Source: Marsupella aquatica
Lineage: Eukaryota; Marchantiophyta
DNA: 64,000 bases
Assembly (NCBI GenBank): GCA_973895155.1
Contig: OZ316891.1
Span: forward strand, 31,806,001 to 31,870,000
Direction of reading: 5' to 3'
This document shows, piece by piece, positions 54,795 through 64,000 of the stretch (position 1 is its first letter; the number at the start of each line of letters is the position of its first letter). The notes below the pieces were generated by a model. It did no database searches. It had not been told where the DNA came from and saw nothing but the letters and a program-made list of their open reading frames with translations. The position numbers and the translations under genes are program-made.

Positions 54795-55893
54795 TAAAGA
54801 TGTGCTAGAGTCTAGAGTCTCGGCAACAGTAGGTCAACTTTTGAAAAATAGCCTGTACTTCCGAAAGCAGTTAAGGAAGGCGATTCTTGGCAAGCCAAGA
54901 TTACCCAAGGTAGCAACCAAATCCAACGTGCTGATGATAGAAGAAGATCAAGGAGCCCCAGCATTACCATTAATGATTCAAGGAGAAATATTACTACGGG
55001 TACCCATTGATGGAGGATCCGGGGTATGTAGTATGATTGCTTCAACAGCAAAAGGATGGGGTCTAACACCGGAGATGACTGGAAGAGTGTTAAACATGGC
55101 CAATGGGTATCAAGTCATTCCCATGGGAGTGTTAATCGGCATCAAGACGGAGATAGGAGGCATCTTCTTTAGCATTAACTATGTAGTAATGAAGCCGGTA
55201 AACCCTACGTCATTTCGGCTATTAATTGGCAGGCCATGGCTGTACCTAGCCAAGGTAATAGAAGACTGGGGTAAGAAGGAGTTCACTTTTGGGACCCCCT
55301 CTATCACGGTATCCTGGGACACTAAGGATGACCGTAGGAAAAGCATCAGGGAAGTAGATGGGTACGACAGTGGACTGGAGTTAGCCGATGAAGTATGTTG
55401 GCTAGAATGCCTCACTGACCTAACCGAAGAAAGTGTCTTTGGACCAAAAGTACCCCCCAGCGGATTATGGCAAGAACCTATGGAAGGTGACTTGGAGGAA
55501 GGTGAAGAAGAGATCGAGGACTGCTTTACAATAGAATCCACCTTTTTAGCTTCATTTCCAGAGGAAGTAAAGAAGGTGGACCAGTTGGATGAAACAGCTA
55601 AATGGGGAGCTGTAGTAGGGACGGTGGATTTTCCTCAAGCGTTGTGGTAGAGCCGACGGGATCCACAACGCCATCGATCATCGGCAACAAATTAAATACA
55701 AGGGGATCGGCTTACAAGCCAATCTCGCGGGCAGAGCAAATTGAGGCCCTACTAGAAGCCGGAAGAGCACGACGACCTGACCCTCAGGAAGCAGGAATAG
55801 ATGAGATGCATGGAAACAACACAGAGCCGAGTCAGGAAGGGAAGCCGACAACTAAATCAAAACCAAGCAGAATGGCAAGGGAACAGTCTTTGG
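54795..55893 (+). pseudogene. Inverted copy of the Gypsy B protease region
   Basis: About 1.1 kb on the plus strand encodes LAKDVLESRVSATVGQLLKN, ALPLMIQGEILLRVPIDGGSG (protease motif DGGSG), NYVVMKPVNPTSFRLLIGRPW and DETAKWGAVVGTVDFPQALW. It matches minus-strand sequence from about 45180 to 44100 at high identity. The main open frame spans 54802-55650. Where Gypsy B has stops, this copy is often intact, so it shows the less decayed state. Both ends are abrupt, with no LTR or RT, so it is a fragment. Confidence 0.9.
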
Positions 55894-58683
55894 TACACAC
55901 GGTCCAATAATATTTGAACATGTAATCAATAAGATGTTTGGATGCTATTGGACATGTTTCCATGCTTATCCTCCTTTCGACACCTAATTGGCCATGTGTT
56001 TGATTCTAAATGGTCATGCAACCATGCAAGGTCTTTTTACACATGCATGTCATATATTCCTATATATTTTGCTATGTCACAAGTCTAGTGGAAAAGTAAA
56101 ACCACCTAGTAGGTTTATACTCTAGTTTATGATACTTATTCCTGTAGCCCACAATACTTTATTTAGAAGTGCTTTGTCATCACTCTAATCCATCATAGGA
56201 TGCCTAAATTTTGTAACTAGGCATGATGAATCACCAACCTTCACACCCAAACTAGTTACTATGTTAAAACGTAAAAACATATAACCCATTTATGTGCATA
56301 TGTAAGTGTGGATAAGAACAAAGGTTGTGCGGATTCTTCAACCTCCCGAAAGAGTTGCACACCAAAATGATGGACAATGAATTGCCAAAATGAATTTTCT
56401 TCATAAGCCGAAACTAAAATTTAACGTGATTCGGAAATCCAATTGGCGCCCTGTGCACTCCGTCCATTGCTGCTTTCTTGCCTTCGAGTTGTTGCTTCCT
56501 CGTCTCGTTCCTTGTCTCTTTATGAATTGGCAACCCGCTACAAGCATAGATACCCAACTTATGGTCTTATTTGTCATCTTAAGTTGAGATGTTGCAACCC
56601 CAAAATATACCCGTGTAACTTAAGTGTAATGTGTGCACCAAAGTTACCACGACAACGGGTTGTAGGTGTAAAGTTTATTTTTTTGCTTCCTTTGTTTGCC
56701 ATCGCTACCATTGCCGCTCGGAAGGAAGGAATGAGATACTCTTTTGCTTCTTTGCATTTTGTCTTCAGTTGATTTTGCTTATTGTGCTATCGATTCCTGG
56801 TCTCGCTTGCTAAGCTCCCGAGTCTCGATTCCTCTTGAGTTGGATCTTTACTTCCATCAGCTCACCATTGTTGTGTTGCCTTACAAGACGATCAACCCAA
56901 GGCCATTCGTAGTATTCTGTTCTTTCTGTCTTGTTCGTGAAGTGCGGGGAAGGTGCGGGGCTTGGGTGAGACTTTGAGGTTGTCGCCAGCTTGAGACACT
57001 GAGGTGGGCGAGATTGCATTGGCTACAAGTGGAGGGTCCACATTTGAATTTTTTGAAGTTTTGTTTGGTTTTGTCAAGGTGTGCAGCTCTAACTGTTTGA
57101 GGCATTTTGAAGATTGTGTTGCAGCGCGCACTTGGGCTTGGATGCTTAGTTGTAGTATTTGGGAAGTTAAAAGTAATAGTTTTCCCTCAAAGATCACCCA
57201 CGGTTCGTGTCGAGGGTAGATTGTTGTAGTTTTTGCTGCTATGAAATTAAGTATTGTTGAATTCTCGTGCCTTTGGTGGATTGTATTGACTTACTCTGGT
57301 AGATTCCCTTTGGAGGATTGTATTGACTTGCCTCTAGTGGATTGTATTCTGTAGTGCCTGATATTTTTAAATTTTTTGCTCGAAATCAAAGGACCAGAAG
57401 ACTTTGGTGTCCTAAGGTAATTGTGGCAAAGGACAAATTGGCACAAGATGTTGTCCTCTAAAGGTTGCACGTCCCATGAAGAAGATGTTATCACTCAGAA
57501 TATGAAAAAAAAGATTGATACATTTCTCATATCCATGACATTTGATGGGATGAAATTTATGTCCTTTGATCCTCAGGTAACAACTAAGACTATTGTCAAA
57601 TGTTTGTCTCAAGCTGAGAGGATAGTCATTGACCTTGAAATTGGTTCTAGAGATGCTATGGTGGTTGGTGAAAGTGTGGCGTGAAACAATTTATATGTTT
57701 AGAGTGAGCTTTCATTACATTGGTCGCGCATTCTAATGTGTGTGTCAGCCTATAAGCTATTGGAAATTGATTTCATATAAGTTTTTAGATCTTATGTTGG
57801 AATAAGTGAATACAAAGATGTAATTTTGGAAGCAGATAAACTAAAATAAATAAATAATAAAGTTTTAATTTAAAAAATATAATATTTAAAGATTGAAATG
57901 TAAAATATTTGTTTTTTTAAATTATAGATATGAATAATATTTTTTGGTCTTTTTATTAATGTTTTTTTTGTAAAAATCTATCTAATTTTTTGTTTATGAT
58001 AACAACTCTTACGTACTCGGGGGTCTCACTACATGGGGACCTCCCCATCACCTGCGACGTTTTTAGGCCTTGGACCCCCTAAAATGTAAGAAAAAAATAT
58101 TATTTTTTAACCCCTATAAAGTTGGAATATTCTTAGAATATTCCAAAAATTGGATTAAAAAGGCCCTAATGTTCTTATAAGTCTCAAAATTGAATTTAAA
58201 AGACCCTATTGTTCTTCTACAAAAATTCTTAAGTCTTCCCTTACAACCAATAAAATGACCCTATCCTTCGTCGCACGTGATATGCCATTTTTGTGGAAGT
58301 GAAACCCCCGAGCTTACGTATGTAGGATTTGATGTTGGAATTTTATATCCTGTTCCATAGACAATGTTATTACGAAATGAAAATAAATAATCATTTCTAA
58401 TAAGTAATAATATTCTATATTCTACAATAATAAAATTTTCAAAAGAAATTTTGATATCAGGATAACTAAGATAACTTAAATAAATTATACTATATTATAA
58501 TCAACATGAGTTTGTACACAATGATCTTTACTAATATATAATTAATAAACACTGAGATCTTTATATTTTAGTGCTTCATCAAATATATTTATTTTATAAT
58601 TGTTTGAACTTAAATAAAAGATGAGAATCATCTAAAAAACGCTGTAATATTTGTGAACATAATCACATGTAAAGGTTCACGGC
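55894..58683. other. AT-rich region without a supported gene
   Basis: No known domain is seen. One plus-strand frame at 57421-57684 (87 codons) encodes a plausible hydrophilic stretch (MTFDGMKFMSFDPQVTTKTIV) and could be an exon or pseudogene of an unrecognised gene; conservation is unknown. From 57700 to 58660 the sequence is very AT-rich with poly-A/T runs. Gypsy C is cut off at 58684. Confidence 0.4.
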
Positions 58684-61452
58684 AAAGGAATATGCTGACT
58701 TGCCTGCTACGATGTCTAGAACTGCCTCTAGAAATGGTACAGGAAAAGGGTCTTTTATAGTGGCCGCATTTAACTTTCTGAAATCAATACACACTCTTAG
58801 CTTCCCGTTTTTCTTTGGAACTACGACTATCGGAGATAACCATGTGTAACGATTAACGGGTTCCATAAATTTGGCGTCGAGGAGTCTCTGTATCTCCTCT
58901 TTTACCTTCTCTGCGTAGTTGGGGTTCATCCGATATCGTTGGGTCTGTATCGGAACCGATCCTGGTACGAGTTGGATTCGATGTACACCAATTGATTCTG
59001 GTACTCCTTTTAGCTCTGTGTAATCCCAGGCAAATACATCCCGAAAATCTGTAAGTAGTGCAATCAATTCCTGTTTATGCCCTGGGGAAAGGTGCTTCCC
59101 AATTTTCACTTCCCGTGGCCGTTCGGTATCACCCAAATCGATCCTCTGAATGTGTTCTTCTTCCGTGGCTCCCCACCCTACTACCTTCTCTGGTACGGTG
59201 CCGAGGGTGATTTGCGCTGTTTCTTCCTTCAAAGGACATTCTTGAATCCCTTGTGGGTCTATATGTTTGAACAGGTCCTTCCTCAAATCATGGTTCATCT
59301 TCTCTCTGGTCATCCCTTGTATCTCATCCAACTTGACGACTTCCACATCAGAAATCGGTACAAGGTCTGGGCGGCATTTCAGATAATTTTCTTCTTCATC
59401 CTCGTTCAACCCTTCCGCCCAATTCAGAGTGCAAACCCGGGCCTTTGGTGGTGTCCCATCTTTGATCGCCTTCGTCCTGATTTTGAAGGTCTCCCCCCTG
59501 TGTTCGATCTTGATGTAGTCCTTCTCTTCCCCCCAATGTTGTTTCACCTTGGCTTGTCTTAGCCAAGGTCGCCCCAACAACATCGGTTGCCCTCTGGTAG
59601 AGTCTGCTTCTCTCAAGACTACTACCCCTAAATTATACTTGATACCTGAAATCAGCATCGGTAAGTCTGGTACGTAACCCAGTGGATGACAGCTGCTCTG
59701 GTCGGCCATCACCAGGTTAAATGGTGCAGGTAAAAGCTTAACCCTTCCCAACTGTCTATAAGTCTGCTTGCTCATGAGGTTAACGGCTGATCCTCCGTCT
59801 AGTAGTACGTTTTTAAGCTTGATGCCCCTCACGCTTATCTGGACTACGGCCCCCTTATCAATTAATGGAATCTTACCTGCCTGGTGCAGTGGTACCCCTG
59901 GAAGTGTGGTGGGGCTGATTCTGCCCACTAATTTCCTCATTACCGCTTCCTTGCACTGGGGTGCTAACTGGAACAATTCTTCAATGGTAAGGTCAACTCG
60001 TGTCTTTGAAATGAGTTGCACCAGTTTATCCACTATTCGCTTGTTTGCTTCTGCTGGAGTAATAGGTGGTTCTTCCTCCCCTGGAAGCTGCCCCGTTTCT
60101 TGGTCAAAACCACCCATTGTCACTCCTTGTCCCAGGATCTCTGCCTCGGGTTCTGCGTATGGCTCTGAATGCGTTAATCGTTCAGGTCGTGGCAGAATCT
60201 TGTCTTGTTGTTGGTGGCGAATCTCTTCCACCGTATCTCGTGTGGTGGCGTCCATCTGGCTCCAATTGAACCCGACTTTTGCTCCTGGTGGATTTACTGG
60301 ATTTGAAACCTCCGGTTGCCCTTGAGATCTGGTCACCACATTCGTGGATACCTGCATAGTATTCACGGGTGTTGGGGCTTTCCCCGCTATTTTTTCTTTT
60401 TCCTTCATGTGCTTCATCCATAATTCACAATCGGGCCCCCTGATGTGACCGGTTAGTCGACAGTAATAGCAAATCGGTGGGTATTTAGTACCACCATCCT
60501 TATAGGGCCTTCGGTTTGCATTACGATCCGGATTGTAATATCCCTGACTACTTTCCATCCTATCCCCATCTTGTTTGCTTGTTCCTACCTGATTTACACC
60601 TAGGCTAGGTTTCTTTTTAAAAGGATTCTGGTTGCATTCCTGAGTAGTATGTCCAGGCCTCATATGTATTTCACAGAATTTTTGAGTACTAAGCTCGCTT
60701 CGCTCTCGGTTTTCCTTGACTTCTACTTTAGAAGGTTCTGTTTTCCGGTTAACCCTCTCTTCATCCTTACTGCTTTCGTTCTTTTCCTGGTTAAGCATCT
60801 GAGTAATGCCTTCTAGTCGTATTAATCTTTTCTCGTATTCGTCAGCATTAGAAGTGGGATTTTGTTCTACCACTGTGACTAGACTTCCCTTTACAGCCTT
60901 TCTCATCCAGCTAATTCGCTGCCCGTTGGACGGTTTGTTAGTTAATCGCCTCATTGTTACCTTTAACCGTCCAATATAGTTCTGTATTGGTTCTCCTTTC
61001 TTCTGAGTCATGTTCTGCAGAATGCTATACAAATCGGATTCTTCCTTAGCCCTTCTGTAATGATCTAAGAATTCTTTTGAAAACTCAGGCCAAGTTTTGA
61101 AATGGTCAGCTGGGTATTGAGTGTACCATGCAAAAGCCTCTTTGTCCAGTGAGCTGGGAAACAGCTCTAATCGAGCTATGTCATTCTGTTCGTGGTTAGC
61201 TCTAAGCATTTCTTCAAAACGTGCTAAGTGGGTATTGGCATCTTCATCAGGTGCTCCCTTGAACATGGGTATTTTAACCCTTCTGGTAGGAGCCGATCTC
61301 GAACTACTGCCAGCTCCTTGGTGGGTTTTAAGTCTTTCCATGGCTTCTTCCAGGGTTTCTTCGACCTTATCTTGAGTTCTTGAAGTCTCGATTCGTTCTT
61401 CGACCTCAAGTCTGAGTCTGCCTTCTTGGAAAGGTTCAAACTCCTCTGCCAT
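58684..61452 (-). CDS. Gypsy C gag-protease-RT polyprotein (3'-truncated)
   Basis: It starts at a true ATG (61452) and is open for about 923 codons, the best-preserved retroelement frame here. In order: gag domain (MFKGAPDEDANTHLARFEEM, AFAWYTQYP, FLDHYRRAKEESDLYSILQ), a CEIHMRPGHTTQEC knuckle-like motif and CYYCRLTGHIRGPDC near residues 325-345, protease (KNVLLDGGSAVNLMS), and the RT N-terminus (WLSPIVVVPKKNGKLRVCIDFRKLNAATI). It stops in RT just after AYSFA, where AT-rich unrelated DNA starts. RT active site, RNase H and integrase are missing. A related fragment is at 31960-32887 on the other strand. Confidence 0.9.
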
Positions 61453-61951
61453 TTCTCCTTGGAGTCAGCGACGCCGGAGCTAAGTGTTGAGGTAGTCAAG
61501 TTCCGCGACTTGCTCCCCCCCTTTAAAAATGGTCACGTCCGCGTGACCTAAGTAAACGTTCGAGCACGCCTAGACCAACTTAGGTCTAGAATTATTTTTA
61601 TAAGATAACCATTGGTTTGCCCATTAGGCTGATGCAAACCAGGTTGGTGTGCGCATTCCAAACTTAGGAAATTCCAACCTATCCCACTTATCCAAGTAGG
61701 ATGCCAGTCCAATCGGGTAAGCTAACTCCAAACTCATTGGACCCCATGTTCTCCCCTTAGGGTACTCCCCTTTAGTTCAAACTAGCCTGCCCACAGATGT
61801 AAGGCGGGCACCATCAACTTCCACTTGCAAAAAGCAAATCGGCCGCCCAACAACCTCTAGCTCCAATGCAATCCAACTTTACTCTCAAGAGGCCGAGAGG
61901 AGTGAAACTAGGATACAACTCACAAAGGTAGCTACAGCTGCCTGTACCAGT
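61453..61951. other. Intervening noncoding DNA with a G-tract
   Basis: No gene. On the minus strand at about 61515-61533 is TTTTAAAGGGGGGGAGCAAG, a polypurine-tract-like sequence about 420 bp downstream of the chromodomain integrase and about 70 bp before the Gypsy C gag start. It may be the 3' PPT of the chromovirus. The LTR ends could not be defined. Confidence 0.4.
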
Positions 61952-63600
61952 TCACAACGGCGGTAAACCGCTTCGCTTACGATAGCTTCCAAGGATCTCA
62001 GAGGCATTACTCAAATTTTCCTCCGGTTCCCAAGTACTCTCGGCTTGATCATAGCCAGCCCACTTAACCAAATACTCTAAGATTTGCCTTCCCAACTTGC
62101 GTTTGTAACGGTGGTCCAGAATTGCCTCCACCTCAAACTCCTCCGCGTCCTCCACCGGCATGGCGTCCGGACGCAAGACTTGATCCTGGTTGGGATCATC
62201 GTCTTTGACAAACTTCTTGAGTCGGCTAACATGGTAGCTCTTGCCCACGCCCATTTCTCTGGGTGTCTCCAACACCACCGAAACCGGATTATCCTTGTGG
62301 GCCCACCGTATGATACGATAGGGCCCCGCATATCTGGGAGCCAGCTTCCTACTTATGTTCCCATGGTATTGCTCAGGTCTCAACTGTAACCAGACGCTCT
62401 CCCCAATTTCAAAGCTTACCCGGCGTCGATGTTTATCCCCTTGTTCCTTGTACCGACTTTGGGCAAGGGTCATCCCCTTGGTAGCCGCTTCCACAACTAG
62501 GCGCCGCTCTCGAATAAAATTGTCCGCAGAAGGAACCTTGCTTTCTGTCCGCCAAGCTTCCGGATTTATGAACCAGGAGGGCACCCTCGGCGTCCTCCCG
62601 GTGGCCAATACAAACGGCGCAAACCCCATCGCCGAATGCTTGGTCGAGTTATACCTAAACTCGGCCATTGTTAAGTGTTTTGCCCAATCCTTTTGATTGG
62701 CCATCACAAAGTGACGCAAGTAGTCCTCCATGATACCATTAACCCGTTCCGTTTGGCCATCTGTTTCATGATGATACGCTGATCCCCTTGTCAGGTCTGT
62801 TCTGGATAACCAGAACAATGCCTTCCAGAAATGACCTGTGAACTTGGTATCGCAGTCGGACAGGATATGCAACGGCAATCCCCATAGTCGGAAGACATTG
62901 TCAAATACTAGACAGGCAACTTCCTTGGCTGACACCATTTTCGTAGTCGGCAAGAAATACGCCATCTTGGAAAAACAATCCACAATTGTTAAGATGGAGT
63001 TACTGCCGTGGGACTCAGGTAACCCAACAATGAAGTCCATGGAGATTGACTCCCATGGAGCCGCAGCGACTAGTAAGGGTTGCAGAAGTCCTCCTTTTGC
63101 CCTATAAACCGTTCGGTTTTCTGGCATGAGTAACAACTTTGCACGTGGTGAAGAACCGATTGCTTCATGTCCGGCCAATACACATCTCTAGACATGCTGT
63201 GATACGTAGCAGCTTGTCCGCCATGCCCTCCCCAGGGCGAGTCGTGGTACTTTTGCAGAACCTCTAACCTTAGAGACTCTGGGATGTACACACGCCTTTG
63301 TTTGTACCGCCATAACTGGACATTATGCGTATCCAACCCCAAAAGATACGTGCCTCACCCTGCCTTGGCTACCCCCATTGCTTTGCCATTCCTTGGCTAA
63401 CCTGTCATCCTCATACGCTTGGGCCAAAACCTTAGGCCACTCGGATTCAATCATTATGATCCCATTGACCCGATGATGGTCCTTACGCGATAACGCGTCA
63501 GCTGCCGTATTTGTCTTCCCTCGAACGTGGCGGACTTCAAAGTCAAAATCCGCCAAGAACATCTGCCAACGCATTTCCTTGGGGTTCAGTCTTGGCTTAG
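61952..63600 (-). pseudogene. Chromovirus (chromodomain Gypsy) RNase H end and integrase
   Basis: From 63600 leftward: the last part of RNase H (RLNPKEMRWQMFLADFDFEV, NTAADALSRK), then the integrase zinc-binding domain (HDSPWGGHGGQAATYHSM, SCYSCQKTE) in the frame 63070-63342, then the core in the frame 61952-63178 (SMDFIVGLP, ILSDCDTKFTGHFW, TDGQTERVNGIMEDY), and a C-terminal chromodomain (EYLVKWAGYDQAESTWEPEENL). Chromodomains steer integration to histone-marked chromatin. SDCD replaces the usual SDRD. Frameshifts lie near 63100 and 63330. To the right of 63600 the sequence is unrelated, so RT is lost. Confidence 0.92.
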
Positions 63601-63711
63601 AACTGAAGGTGGAAAGCAAGATTGAGGGGTACCAAAAAGTGCAAAAAGGACTTGGATTTGCTCTCATAGTCCTCATTAAAAAAAGGAGGTTAGCAAGGAG
63701 TAAATTAAAGA

Positions 63712-63811
63712 TTGACACACTTCCTCAAAGGTTGGACACACTTCCTCAAAGTTGGACACACTTCCTAAAAGTTTGGTACACTTCCTCAAAGATGGGGCAC
63801 ACTTCCAAAGA
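63712..63811. repeat. 20-bp minisatellite
   Basis: About five copies of TTGGACACACTTCCTCAAAG with small changes, from 63712 to 63811. No coding sequence follows to the window end. Confidence 0.9.
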
Positions 63812-64000
63812 TCTAGGTTAAATGATAGCCTTTGATGTGCCAAAATAAGATCACAACCCTTGAGTGTAACACCCCCCAATTTATTGCAAAATTCACTAGG
63901 ACTCACTCCTTTTGGTGGAGACTTTGGAGATCCTTTTTATGTACCCCTCAATCATGCTTTCCACCTGAAGTACCCCACCGGCGAGCTATCTGTGTGGATT

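Overview
This window looks like a transposon-dense stretch of a plant nuclear genome, most likely a moss or another seed-free land plant. The one confident host gene is a large pentatricopeptide-repeat (PPR) protein of the PLS-DYW class, the type used for C-to-U RNA editing in organelles. Its repeat wording resembles the large moss PPR family as I remember it; no search was run. Small GT-AG introns, G-box/CCAAT-like sequence and several Ty3/Gypsy lineages also fit a plant. Many open frames start only at TTG or GTG, so I use the first in-frame ATG or treat them as exons or relics.

Layout. 1-8.9 kb: a decayed minus-strand Gypsy element (gag, RT, RNase H and integrase remnants, primer-binding site, and a 926-bp LTR with a TATA box). 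It is interrupted by a second LTR-like block and followed downstream by unrecognised ORFs bracketed by two clusters of short palindromes. 8.9-10.6 kb: LTR-like noncoding DNA. 10.6-19.9 kb: the most unusual block, a run of minus-strand genes. It has a very large RNase H-fold (DDE, P/THAP9-like) transposase with one 107-nt intron and two in-frame TAG codons, a Cys-rich ORF downstream, three unrecognised ORFs upstream, and a protein with an RNase H1-type hybrid-binding domain. I read it as a large multigene DNA transposon that I cannot assign to a described family. 19.9-31.8 kb: two related LTR arms in inverted orientation, low-complexity GCTG-rich DNA, a tRNA-like SINE relic and unrecognised retroelement ORFs. 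32.0-32.9 kb: a plus-strand Gypsy gag-protease fragment. 32.9-38.4 kb: the PPR gene with a probable multi-exon leader. 39.7-48.3 kb: a Gypsy element with all core domains but many stops, plus a 3' ORF region and a 5' LTR. 48.3-54.8 kb: coiled-coil element ORFs into which a LINE fragment is inserted. 54.8-55.9 kb: an inverted copy of the Gypsy protease region. 55.9-58.7 kb: AT-rich, mostly empty DNA. 58.7-61.5 kb: an open Gypsy gag-protease-RT frame, cut off in RT. 62.0-63.6 kb: a chromodomain Gypsy integrase. The end carries a 20-bp minisatellite.

How it fits together. Apart from the PPR gene, almost everything is mobile-element sequence in various stages of decay. Stops repeatedly sit where Gln (CAG), Arg (CGA) or Trp codons are expected, the pattern left by cytosine deamination of methylated plant transposons. 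The PPR gene is not decayed, and it carries three nearly identical 303-bp internal repeats showing recent expansion of its RNA-binding array.
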